From positions 1 to 14,486 of the forward strand of contig CAIMVB010000094.1 in assembly GCA_903844785.1 (NCBI GenBank): a DNA stretch of 14,486 nucleotides. The letters are read 5' to 3'. Within the stretch, counting starts at the first letter, position 1. Every line of letters begins with the position of its first letter. Positions 1 to 7,222 of this stretch are shown here, in pieces. The DNA comes from an uncultured Rhodospirillales bacterium. Its GTDB lineage: Bacteria > Pseudomonadota > Alphaproteobacteria > Acetobacterales > Acetobacteraceae. Below the pieces are notes generated by a model. It made no database searches. It saw nothing but the letters and a program-made list of their open reading frames with translations, and was not told where the DNA came from. The translations under genes were made by a program, and so were the position numbers.

Positions 1-89
1 GCGATATTCAGCGCATTGCGTGCATCCGTCCGGTTCAGCGTAATGCGCGCCAAGCCGTCAGTGAAATCGTACAAGACAGCTTCGGTCAT
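1..89 (-). CDS. Enoyl-CoA hydratase/isomerase (crotonase) family protein, 5' end only
   Basis: Reading the minus strand from the ATG at 89-87 gives 29 residues before the left edge. They begin MTEAVLYDF and continue to ITLNRTDARNALN, which is the usual opening of a crotonase: a beta-strand ITLNRP-like stretch followed by ARNALN. The rest of the gene, including the oxyanion hole and catalytic residues, lies outside the window, so the reaction cannot be assigned. The ATG overlaps the stop of the upstream CoA-transferase in an ATGA arrangement. A GGAAGGGG Shine-Dalgarno lies just upstream on the minus strand (101-94), inside the CoA-transferase gene. This indicates translational coupling and a shared transcript. 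The family call rests on a short segment but the pattern is characteristic; the start is well supported. Confidence 0.8.
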   Translation of the reverse strand, partial: MTEAVLYDFTDGLARITLNRTDARNALNI

Positions 90-1288
90 ATCGCCCCTTC
101 CGCGCGCAAGGTCTCGATCTGGCCTGGCGCATAGCCCAGCAAATCCCGCAGCACCGCATCCGTATCCTCACCCAATAGGGGCGGGCGCTGAATGGCGGGG
201 TCCGCCAAGCCTTCAAAGCGATAGGGCAAGCGCAAGGCCGGGAAAGCGCCGAGCAAGGGATGGATGAATTCGCCGACTGAACCGCGCGCCTGCACATGCG
301 GGTCCGCGAAGGTTTCATCCATGGTCAGCACCGGGCCATTGGGCACATCCAGCGCGTCCAAGGCCGCGACGGCTTCGGCACGCGTCAGCTGTGCCATCGC
401 GGCCGTAATACCGGCCATCACACGTTCACGCTGCGCGACGCGCGCAGCATTGGCGGCAAGCGCCGGATCGGCGCCCAATTCATCAAGGCCAAGCGCGCGG
501 CAGAGCGGCGCCCAATGCTGATCCGAACAGGTGATGTGCAAAAACCGCCCATCAGCGCAGCGGAAGGAAGCTGTTGGCACGCGGCCGGGATGTTCCGTGC
601 CAAGGCGCGGCGGCACCTCGCCCAGCGCGAAAAACCGCGCCGCGGCGGAGGTCAACAAAGCCACCTGCCCATCCAACATGGAGAAATCAATATAGGCGCC
701 CTGCCCCGTTGCATCGCGCCCACGCAAAGCCGCCAAAAGCCCGATGGTGATCCAAAGCCCGGAAGTGAGATCAGCAACGGGCAGCCCAGGCTTCACCGGC
801 CCTCCGCCGCGTTCGCCTGTGAGCGCCATCAACCCCGACATGGCCTGGAACACCGTGTCATAGCCCTTGCGCTTGGCATAAGGCCCGGTCTGGCCAAAGC
901 CGGTGCAAGACAACATCACCAAGCGCGGATTGATGGCGCGGAGCGCTTCCCAATCCAGCCCATAGCGTTTCAGCGTACCGGTTGGGAAATTCTCCAGCAC
1001 TGCATCGCAATGCCGGATCAAATCACGCACCAGCGCCTGACCATCCTTGTGGCGCAGATTGACCGTGACACTCCGCTTGCCGCGATTGCACGCGAAGAAA
1101 TAGGCGCTGTCGCGCTGGCCATTCTGTTCCGCAACCGGTTCATAGCTGCGGCTTTCATCGCCACTGCCCGGCTGTTCCACCTTGATCACTTCCGCACCCA
1201 ATTCGGCCAGGATCATCGCGGAGAAAGGGCAGGCCAGAACGCGTGCCAAATCCAGCACGCGCAGTCCCTGCAGCGGGGGGATAGTCAT
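86..1288 (-). CDS. CaiB/BaiF (family III) CoA-transferase
   Basis: This 400-residue protein has the usual length of a family III CoA-transferase. These enzymes move CoA from one acyl-CoA to a free carboxylic acid in the cytoplasm. The N-terminus carries LRVLDLARVLACPF and GAEVIKVEQPGSGDE (about 8-45), followed by FFACNRGKRSV (64-73) and TGFGQTGPYA (129-138). The catalytic aspartate that forms the acyl-anhydride is expected at Asp173 in PVADLTSGLW. The C-terminal part has PNGPV and DPHVQARG, both typical of the family. The gene lies 9 bp after the MBL-fold gene, with an AAGGGG ribosome site in that gap, and overlaps the next crotonase by 4 bp. The substrate cannot be read from sequence. Linkage to two crotonases suggests activation of an unsaturated, branched or aromatic-derived acid, which is inference. 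Confidence in the family is high. Confidence 0.93.
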   Translation of the reverse strand: MTIPPLQGLRVLDLARVLACPFSAMILAELGAEVIKVEQPGSGDESRSYEPVAEQNGQRDSAYFFACNRGKRSVTVNLRHKDGQALVRDLIRHCDAVLENFPTGTLKRYGLDWEALRAINPRLVMLSCTGFGQTGPYAKRKGYDTVFQAMSGLMALTGERGGGPVKPGLPVADLTSGLWITIGLLAALRGRDATGQGAYIDFSMLDGQVALLTSAAARFFALGEVPPRLGTEHPGRVPTASFRCADGRFLHITCSDQHWAPLCRALGLDELGADPALAANAARVAQRERVMAGITAAMAQLTRAEAVAALDALDVPNGPVLTMDETFADPHVQARGSVGEFIHPLLGAFPALRLPYRFEGLADPAIQRPPLLGEDTDAVLRDLLGYAPGQIETLRAEGAI

Positions 1289-1297
1289 CCCCTTGGA

Positions 1298-2176
1298 TTA
1301 ACGTACATATCGCCAGCGGAAGCGATCACCATTGGATTCCACGCGCCCCACGGATGGGTTGGGGAAATGGATCGGCAGTAACTTGGTATCCGTATCAGCC
1401 ACCTGGCTGAGGAAGCGCGTGCGGCTATCGGCAGCCTCATTCGGGTCCCAGCAGAACATGGTGGACCAGGAAGGCCGGTGGATTTGCAGCGCGTGATGCA
1501 TCAAATCGCCGGTGATCACTGCGTGCTGGCCGCGGCTTTTGATATGCACGCAGCAATGGCAAGGCGTGTGGCCGGGTGTGGGTTCGATGGTGATGCAATC
1601 ATCCAGGCTGAAATCATCATCCACCAGCATTGCCTGCCCCGCCGCCACCACGGGTTCGCAATTCATGGTGAAAACAGAACCGCCGCCACCCGGGCGCGTT
1701 TCGCCAGCCTTGGTTGAAGCTTCCCAAGCCGCGTATTCGCGCTTGTGGAACACGTATTTGGCGCGCGGGAAGGTTGGCACCCAGCGGCCATCGCGCAGCA
1801 CGGTATTCCAGCCGGAATGGTCAATGTGCAAATGCGTGCACATGACGTAATCAATATCGTTGACGGAAAGCCCTTCCGCCTTCAGCCCATCAAGCCAGGG
1901 CTGCTTCGGGAAATCCATCGGCGCGGGATAGCCCTTATCCTCACCCGTGCAGGTATCCACCAAAATCGTATGGCGCGGCGTGCGCACCACATAGGTTTGA
2001 TAGGTGATCACCATCTTGCCGGAAGCAACATCATAGGTTTCCGGTTCCAATTCCTTCAGCGTCGCTTCGATTTGCTCCGCCGGCGCATCGGGGAACATCT
2101 GCCCCGGCGCGCGCCAGGGGCCATCGCGTTCGATGATGCTGGTGATGGTGACATCGCCAATGGTAAGTTTGCGCAT
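1298..2176 (-). CDS. Metallo-beta-lactamase-fold hydrolase (lactonase/thioesterase-like)
   Basis: This 292-residue protein shows a complete binuclear metal site. It has THLHIDHSG (His115, His117, Asp119, His120), TPGHTPCH (His203), TGDLMHH (Asp224) and a distal His270 in LLPIHFP. The HxHxDH, GH, D and H pattern belongs to the MBL superfamily. The GDLMHH motif resembles the branch containing YtnP, AHL lactonases and methyl-parathion-hydrolase-like proteins, so hydrolysis of a lactone, ester or thioester is plausible. No signal peptide is visible, so it should be cytoplasmic. The start has a good AGGAAAC ribosome site. It is the first gene of a three-gene minus-strand operon with the CoA-transferase and a crotonase, so a role in the same catabolic route is likely. 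The substrate is unknown. The superfamily call is strong, the reaction is not. Confidence 0.88.
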   Translation of the reverse strand: MRKLTIGDVTITSIIERDGPWRAPGQMFPDAPAEQIEATLKELEPETYDVASGKMVITYQTYVVRTPRHTILVDTCTGEDKGYPAPMDFPKQPWLDGLKAEGLSVNDIDYVMCTHLHIDHSGWNTVLRDGRWVPTFPRAKYVFHKREYAAWEASTKAGETRPGGGGSVFTMNCEPVVAAGQAMLVDDDFSLDDCITIEPTPGHTPCHCCVHIKSRGQHAVITGDLMHHALQIHRPSWSTMFCWDPNEAADSRTRFLSQVADTDTKLLPIHFPNPSVGRVESNGDRFRWRYVR

Positions 2177-2297
2177 GGGTTTCCTGCCTGGTTAGTTTAT
2201 AGGGGAAGGCTAGAACAGGAAGCGGGGCTTGGGAAATGCCCCCTGGCCAATATCGCCTGCCCCGCCCATCATGCGGGTCAAATCAGGGAGAGACGCC
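2177..2297. promoter_or_regulatory. Divergent intergenic region between the MBL-fold operon and the crotonase gene
   Basis: This 121-bp spacer must hold the promoters for both directions. On the minus strand a TATAAA at 2201-2196 sits about 20 bp before the MBL-fold start and could be a -10 box, but no convincing -35 box lies at the right distance. Two short inverted repeats are visible: GGGGC/GCCCC at 2224-2242 and CCCGC/GCGGG at 2261-2277. Either could be chance at this GC content. No regulator gene is adjacent. Assignment as a regulatory region is by position, and the individual elements are weak. Confidence 0.35.
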
Positions 2298-3095
2298 ATG
2301 GCCGTTGTTGAAACCGAAACCCACGGGCAGATTCTGGTGGTGCGCATGAACCGGCCGGAACGGCTCAATGCGCTGAACCATGAAATGCGCCTGGAATTGG
2401 CGCGCATCTGGTCTGCCTTTCGCACCGATCCAGGGCTTGAGGTCGCCATTTTGACCGGCACCGGGCGTGGCTTTTGCGCGGGTGAGGATATGAAGGAATC
2501 GCTCGCTGATAAAAGCCCGGGCGGGCGGCGCATTGATCTGGAAAACCCCTTCAATGACGGCAGTTTGGAAAAACCTGTGATCGCCGCCGTGAATGGCTTT
2601 GCCATGGGTGGCGGCTTCATGCTGGTGGAGCGCACCGATCTGCGCGTTGCAGTGCATGAGGCAGTTTTTGAAGTCTCAGAGGCCAAGCGCTGGCTGCTGG
2701 GGGGCTATAATCACGGCCATCTTGCCAATCTGGCCTATCCCATCGCGATGGAAATGGCGCTTGGCTTTCGCTTCACGGCGGAACGCTTCCATCAGCTTGG
2801 CTTCATCAACCGCCTGGTGGCGCCGGAAGCGCTGATCCCGACAGCGATGGACATGGCCCGCCACATGCTGACCCTGCCGCCCGCCGCCCGCGTCAACACT
2901 ATTCATATGATGGGCCGGATGCGTCCCACGCCAACGCCGGCGCAACAAGCCTTGGCCGCAAAGTTGCATGAGCATGGCGACAAGAGTGATTTGTTGGAAA
3001 GCCGCGCTGCCTTCGCGGAAAAACGCGCGCCGAACTTCAAAGGCTGGCTTGATCCCGCGGATCGCTACCGCATGCCGGATATTGAGCAGGACTAG
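2298..3095 (+). CDS. Enoyl-CoA hydratase/isomerase (crotonase) family protein lacking one hydratase glutamate
   Basis: The start at 2298 is preferred because AGGGAGA lies six bases upstream and the protein then opens in the usual crotonase way (265 residues). The in-frame upstream extension to 2229 lacks family character. Oxyanion-hole segments are present: GRGFCAGEDMKE (57-67) and AVNGFAMGGGF (98-107). By hand alignment with rat mitochondrial enoyl-CoA hydratase, Glu164 is kept as Glu128 (SEAK), but the position of Glu144 is Met108 (GGGFML in place of GGGCEL). A classical two-glutamate syn-hydration is therefore doubtful. An isomerase, lyase, dehalogenase-like or hydrolase reaction on an acyl-CoA is as likely. 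It is transcribed away from the MBL/CoA-transferase/crotonase operon and probably shares its pathway. The family is certain, the activity open. Confidence 0.9.
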   Translation: MAVVETETHGQILVVRMNRPERLNALNHEMRLELARIWSAFRTDPGLEVAILTGTGRGFCAGEDMKESLADKSPGGRRIDLENPFNDGSLEKPVIAAVNGFAMGGGFMLVERTDLRVAVHEAVFEVSEAKRWLLGGYNHGHLANLAYPIAMEMALGFRFTAERFHQLGFINRLVAPEALIPTAMDMARHMLTLPPAARVNTIHMMGRMRPTPTPAQQALAAKLHEHGDKSDLLESRAAFAEKRAPNFKGWLDPADRYRMPDIEQD

Positions 3096-3103
3096 TTTGG
3101 TCG

Positions 3104-3146
3104 TATTTTCCGAGTCGCCAAGTGATGCTCACTTGGCTTGAAAATA
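3104..3146. repeat. Inverted repeat 1 (hairpin) after the crotonase gene
   Basis: A perfect 9-bp stem, GCCAAGTGA/TCACTTGGC, lies at 3117-3137 with a TGC loop. It is enclosed by a second perfect 7-bp arm pair, TATTTTC (3104-3110) and GAAAATA (3140-3146). It begins nine bases after the crotonase stop. It could act as a transcription terminator between the convergent genes, but no T-run follows the inner stem on either strand. It is the first of three adjacent inverted repeats. Confidence 0.75.
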
Positions 3147-3150
3147 TTCT

Positions 3151-3192
3151 TAGAGCGTGTTGCGTTCTCATGGGTTCACGCAACCCGCTCTA
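3151..3192. repeat. Inverted repeat 2 (long imperfect hairpin)
   Basis: TAGAGCG (3151-3157) pairs with CGCTCTA (3186-3192). After one mismatch, GTTGCGT (3159-3165) pairs with ACGCAAC (3178-3184), leaving a 12-nt loop. This gives 14 paired positions with one interruption, far more than expected by chance in 42 bp. It lies only four bases after repeat 1 and contains no reading frame. Confidence 0.75.
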
Positions 3193-3206
3193 TATCATTG
3201 TTTTTC

Positions 3207-3253
3207 GAGCATCTTCACGCGTCCAGATGATTCCATCTGAACGCGATCTGCTC
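3207..3253. repeat. Inverted repeat 3, reaching the helicase stop codon
   Basis: Three nested arm pairs are visible. CAGATG/CATCTG (3224-3239) has a 4-nt loop. CGCGT/ACGCG (3218-3222 and 3241-3245) follows after one mismatch. GAGCA/TGCTC (3207-3211 and 3249-3253) is the outermost pair. The outer arm touches the stop codon of the minus-strand helicase. The repeat may serve as that gene's terminator or as part of an interspersed palindromic element together with repeats 1 and 2. Confidence 0.75.
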
Positions 3254-6045
3254 TAACCCAAAAACTCCCGCACTTCCCGCGCCGCATCGGCCAGGCCCAT
3301 GCGGCGCAGCAGCACGCCGGAAGGCAGGCCAGCCAAAAGCCGCGATGGGCAGGACCGATCCAGCATCACGAAAACGCCCTTGTCATCGGCGCGCCTGATC
3401 AAGCGACCAAAAGCCTGACGCAGCCGATGACGCGTGATACGGTCATCATATTCCTTCGGCCTGCCTTCCGATAAATGCAGGCGGCGTTCGCGATGCAGGA
3501 TGCTGGGGCGCGGCCAGGGTACGCGGTCGAACACCAGCAAGCGTAGGGAACGCCCCGGCACATCCACGCCATCACGCATGGCATCGGTGCCGAGCAGGCA
3601 GGAATTTTCCTCAGCACGGAAAACATCCACCAAGGTGGCGTTATCCATCGCGTCAATATGCTGCGCGTAAAGCGGCAGGCCGGCTTCTTCCAAGGCGGGG
3701 GCAATGCGGCCATACACGTCACGCAAGCGGCGAATGGCGGTGAAAAGCCCAAGCGCACCGCCACCGGATGCCAGAAACAAATCCCGCATCGCGCCCGCGA
3801 TTTGTGCAGTGTTTTCGCGCGCAACATCCGTCACCACAATGCAGCGCGTGCGGGCCGCGTAATCGAAGGGGGATGCCACCGCGGCGCGAATAGCGGGCAG
3901 TGGCAAATGCGCGGCACCTGTGCGGGCTTCCGCTTCGCGCCAGGCGGCTTCGGGGTCTTCTTCATCAGCCTCGGCGGCATCGCGCAGTGTGGCGGAGGTG
4001 ATCAGCACACCATGCGCAGGGGCTGCCACCTGCATGGCAAAGGGGATGGTGGGGTCCAGCCAATGCCGGTGCATGCCCGCATCCAAATCCTGGCCGCCGC
4101 GCCGTTCGATCGAAAGCCAATCCACCATATCGGGCCGCGCGCCGGGCGAGGGTTCTTCGCCACCAATCCGCCCGAGCATGGCGCGCCAGGCCGTCAGCGG
4201 CATCAACACGCGGCGTTCAAGTGATCCGCAAATCGCCTCAATCCGCAGCCGGTCAGCGCTTTCAATCTCGGCGGCTTCATCTTCCATGCGTTCGAGCAGC
4301 TTTCCGCGCAAATGCCGCACAGGCGCTTCCAGGCGTTGCAGCGCGCGTTCAAGCGCGCCCGCGATTTCCGCCATATCAGCATTCAGCGGGAAAAGATCAC
4401 ATTCCGCATCGTAAAGCCCGGCTTCCTCGGCTTCCGCATTGCGCGCACGCACCTGGCGGCGCACGGCGCGGAGAAAACCCTCAGCCGGATTGGCGGGTTC
4501 GGCCACCAGGGCGGGCGCGGCTTCTTCGCCCAAACGGCCAGACCAGCCGCCCGCCGGCAGCGCGCGCGCGGCTTGCAGGGCGGCTTCCAGCGGCGCCTGC
4601 AATTCCGGGCGGTCGCCCACCAATTCCTCCAACCGGCGCTTGAGGCCGCGCGCGCGGGAACGCCCGCCTTCGGCGCCCAAAATCCAGCGGCGCAGCTCCG
4701 CCATTTCAGCGCCGGTCAGATCGGCGGAAAAGGCGCTGTCGGCGGCGTCGAACAGATGGTGCCCTTCATCGAACACCAATCGCAGCGCGCGGCCATCTTC
4801 ACCGCCACCGAGTGCTGCCTGGATCATCACCAGCGCGTGATTGGCAATAACGATGGAGGCACTTTCCGCGCGGCGAATGGAATGTTCCACAAAGCATTTG
4901 CGATAATGGGGGCAGGCGGCATGGATGCATTCCCCGCGCCGATCCGCGAGCGGCAGGATATTGGCCGCACCGAATAATTCCGTGATCCAGCCTGGGAAAT
5001 CGCCACCCAGAATATCGCCATCACGGGTCGCCACTGCCCAGCGTGCGACCAGCCCCAAAGCCACCCCCTGCCCCGGCATGGCGGAAAAGCCCAAAGCATC
5101 TTCCAGGTTTAACAGGCAAAGGTAATTCTCTCGCCCCTTGCGCAGCACCACGCGGCGGCGGCGTTCTTCCGCATCGGGGAAAAGCCGCGCGGTTTCTTGA
5201 TCAATCTGGCGTTGCAGATTGCGGGTAAAAGTGGAAATCCACACCGGCGCGCCATTGCGTTCCGCCCAAAGACTGGCCGGCGCCACATAGCCAAGCGTTT
5301 TGCCCGTGCCTGTGCCGGCCTCTGCCAGCACCAGCGCCGGCGCGCCCTGATCTTCCCTAGGCGCAAAAGCAGCAGCAGCAGCGGATGCGTAATCCGCCTG
5401 TTGTGGGCGTTGCTCTGCCCCCTCCCCCAAAATCTGCGCGAGCCTAGCCCGCGCCTCATTTGGTTCAATCCCGAAGGAGGATGGCGGATTGGCGGGTGCG
5501 GCTTCCGCCCATTCCGGCAAGCGGCGCCAGACGCGCAAGCCTTCCATGCCCGAACGCGCAGCCGGCGCACCAAGCGCGGCAAGAACGGAACGCGCCCAGG
5601 GCCAGCCTGCTTCACCCATGCGCGCGGCAAGGCTTGCGGCGTCGCGGTTCAGTGGTGCGGCGCGGTCATCTGCCAGCCGCCGCAGCAATTCGCTGGCGAT
5701 ATCGGGCAATAACGCGACAGCGCCTTCATCATCGCGCGGCACGGGCAGGCCAAGCGCCAAAGCCAGGCCGCGCGGCGTGGGCGCGCAGGATGCGGCGGGC
5801 AGCACAAAGGCGAAAAGCTCCAGCAGGTCATGCGCCGGGGCAATGCCCGGCACGCCAAGCCGCCGCGCCATGGCCGGGGCATGGACCAAAAGTGGCGCGG
5901 TATCCACGAGGCGCGCCGCCACTGCCCGCGCCGGCAGGGTTTCGATGCTGCCATCACTATCCAGCAGCACGGCGCGGCCCTGGCCCGCCACCAGGGCGGG
6001 CACATCGGGCAGCAGCAAGCGCGGCGGGCTTGGCGTTTCAGCCAT
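3253..6045 (-). CDS. DinG/XPD-family ATP-dependent DNA helicase with iron-sulfur cluster
   Basis: This 930-residue superfamily 2 helicase shows Walker A as AEAGTGTGKT (241-250), the Walker B box as FDEGHH (425-430), SATL at 684-687 and the arginine-finger motif QAFGRLIRR (877-885). Cysteines 310, 373, 378 and 384 lie between motifs I and II. The last three have X4 and X5 spacing, as in the 4Fe-4S site of E. coli DinG. DinG-type enzymes unwind forked DNA and R-loops 5'-to-3' during replication and repair; that role is inferred from the family. The first 230 residues are an extension absent from E. coli DinG. Segments such as HDLLELFAFVLP (72-83) recall a DnaQ-type exonuclease without its acidic residues. 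It starts 34 bp after asd on the same strand and is probably co-transcribed. No strong ribosome site precedes the ATG, so the start is less certain than the family. Confidence 0.9.
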   Translation of the reverse strand: MAETPSPPRLLLPDVPALVAGQGRAVLLDSDGSIETLPARAVAARLVDTAPLLVHAPAMARRLGVPGIAPAHDLLELFAFVLPAASCAPTPRGLALALGLPVPRDDEGAVALLPDIASELLRRLADDRAAPLNRDAASLAARMGEAGWPWARSVLAALGAPAARSGMEGLRVWRRLPEWAEAAPANPPSSFGIEPNEARARLAQILGEGAEQRPQQADYASAAAAAFAPREDQGAPALVLAEAGTGTGKTLGYVAPASLWAERNGAPVWISTFTRNLQRQIDQETARLFPDAEERRRRVVLRKGRENYLCLLNLEDALGFSAMPGQGVALGLVARWAVATRDGDILGGDFPGWITELFGAANILPLADRRGECIHAACPHYRKCFVEHSIRRAESASIVIANHALVMIQAALGGGEDGRALRLVFDEGHHLFDAADSAFSADLTGAEMAELRRWILGAEGGRSRARGLKRRLEELVGDRPELQAPLEAALQAARALPAGGWSGRLGEEAAPALVAEPANPAEGFLRAVRRQVRARNAEAEEAGLYDAECDLFPLNADMAEIAGALERALQRLEAPVRHLRGKLLERMEDEAAEIESADRLRIEAICGSLERRVLMPLTAWRAMLGRIGGEEPSPGARPDMVDWLSIERRGGQDLDAGMHRHWLDPTIPFAMQVAAPAHGVLITSATLRDAAEADEEDPEAAWREAEARTGAAHLPLPAIRAAVASPFDYAARTRCIVVTDVARENTAQIAGAMRDLFLASGGGALGLFTAIRRLRDVYGRIAPALEEAGLPLYAQHIDAMDNATLVDVFRAEENSCLLGTDAMRDGVDVPGRSLRLLVFDRVPWPRPSILHRERRLHLSEGRPKEYDDRITRHRLRQAFGRLIRRADDKGVFVMLDRSCPSRLLAGLPSGVLLRRMGLADAAREVREFLG

Positions 6046-6079
6046 GCCCGTCAGACCATATGGGCGGGGAGCCCAAGCC

Positions 6080-7078
6080 TCACGCGCGGGGCAGCTTTTC
6101 GGCGATCTGCACGGCGTTCAGCGCGGCACCCTTCAACAATTGATCGCCACAAAGGAAGAAATCGAGCCCCCGATCCCCAAAGACGGGATTGGCGCGGATG
6201 CGCCCGGCTTCTACATCATCCTGACCAGTTGCGGTCAGCGGCATGGGGTAGAGGCCCGCTTCCGGGTCATCCACCACTTTCACGCCGGCGGCCTTGCGCA
6301 GCACTTCGCGCGCAGCTTCCGGCGTTACGGGGCGTTCGGTTTCAATCGTCACGGCTTCGGCATGCACGCGGAAGGTCGGGATACGCACCGCAGTGCAGGA
6401 GATCGGCAGATCGGGCATGCCCATGATCTTCCGGCTTTCCCAAACCACCTTCATTTCTTCGCGCGTATAGCCATTGGGCTGGAAGCTATCGATCTGCGGA
6501 ATGACGTTAAAGGGCAGCGGGTGGCGGAACACCTCATGCCCCGCCTTGGCGCCATCCACCAGCACGCGGCGGGTTTCGCGTTCAAGCTCCGCCATGCCTT
6601 CCGCCCCGGCGCCGGAGGCCGCCTGATAGGTCGAGACAATCACGCGCTTCAGGCCGAAGGCTTGGCGCAGTGGCTCAAGCGCCACAACCAGAATGGCCGT
6701 GGTGCAATTGGGGTTGGCAATCAGCTTGGCTTGGCCGATGGCGCCGGCATTAACTTCCGGCACCACCAGCGGCACATCATCCTGCAAGCGAAAGGCCGAG
6801 GAATTATCCACCACATGCACCCCGGCAGCGACCATGGCCGGCGCATGAGCCTTGGCGAAATCGCCGGAAACCGCCAGCAGCGCCAAATCCAGATCGCGCA
6901 TGGCGGCATCGCTGAAGGGCTCAATCTCCGCCTCACCCAGCGGGGTTTTCAGTTTGGTGCCGGCGCTGCGGGCAGAGGCAAAAAGCCTGAGCGACGTCAT
7001 CGGGAAGGCCCGACGCCCCAGAACATCCACCAATTCGCGGCCCACCGCACCGGAGGCCCCAATCACGCCGACACGCAT
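6080..7078 (-). CDS. asd: Aspartate-semialdehyde dehydrogenase
   Basis: The enzyme reduces aspartyl-4-phosphate to aspartate semialdehyde with NADPH, the branch-point step toward lysine/diaminopimelate, threonine and methionine. The start at 7078 gives 332 residues beginning [16 protein letters not shown], with the nucleotide-binding GASGAVG loop at residues 7-13; upstream codons do not look like protein. The active-site cysteine is Cys125 in NPNCTTA, and the catalytic histidine is His239 in [10 protein letters not shown]. Other family marks are DNSSAFR (91-97), VPEVN (106-110) and [11 protein letters not shown] (151-161). The C-terminus ends in the usual way, with [17 protein letters not shown]. 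It heads a minus-strand pair with the helicase and diverges from the lysyl-tRNA synthetase gene. It is full length with no odd residues seen. Confidence 0.96.
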   Translation of the reverse strand: MRVGVIGASGAVGRELVDVLGRRAFPMTSLRLFASARSAGTKLKTPLGEAEIEPFSDAAMRDLDLALLAVSGDFAKAHAPAMVAAGVHVVDNSSAFRLQDDVPLVVPEVNAGAIGQAKLIANPNCTTAILVVALEPLRQAFGLKRVIVSTYQAASGAGAEGMAELERETRRVLVDGAKAGHEVFRHPLPFNVIPQIDSFQPNGYTREEMKVVWESRKIMGMPDLPISCTAVRIPTFRVHAEAVTIETERPVTPEAAREVLRKAAGVKVVDDPEAGLYPMPLTATGQDDVEAGRIRANPVFGDRGLDFFLCGDQLLKGAALNAVQIAEKLPRA

Positions 7079-7222
7079 TGCAAAAATCCCATGGTAAAGC
7101 TTGGAAGCGGGCGGTTTAGAGCAGAAAAGCCAAAGGGGGAACACCCTGAAGCCGTTGGCCCTCGCCTCTTGCGCTTGGTCTGCCTATAACGCCCCTCCCG
7201 CTTGAGAGGATTGCCGCAGCCA
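7079..7222. promoter_or_regulatory. Divergent intergenic region between asd and lysyl-tRNA synthetase
   Basis: This 144-bp spacer separates two divergently read genes and must contain both promoters. Toward the synthetase, TATAAC at 7185-7190 is a plausible -10 box placed to give a short leader containing GAGAGGA (7204-7210), but no good -35 box lies 16-18 bp upstream. I see no T-box or riboswitch-like structure; the leader is too short for one. Confidence 0.35.

Noticed and set aside
2229..2297. An upstream start extending the divergent crotonase by 23 residues.
   Set aside because: The extension has no similarity to crotonase N-termini, and a good ribosome site (AGGGAGA) lies six bases before the ATG at 2298.
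3117..3137. A classical Rho-independent terminator after the crotonase gene.
   Set aside because: The 9-bp stem is good, but no run of T follows on either strand. I report it as an inverted repeat rather than a terminator.
7079..7144. An asd start at 7144, adding 22 residues.
   Set aside because: The added residues do not resemble any Asd N-terminus. The protein from 7078 opens directly with the family's [10 protein letters not shown] nucleotide-binding strand and loop.
5489..7189. A 566-codon open frame on the plus strand, opposite the helicase and asd.
   Set aside because: It runs antisense to two strongly supported genes, is rich in Arg, Ala, Gly and His as expected from reversed GC-biased codons, and shows no family motif. 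Long antisense frames at 296-1381, 11161-11973 and 12975-13784 were dropped for the same reason.
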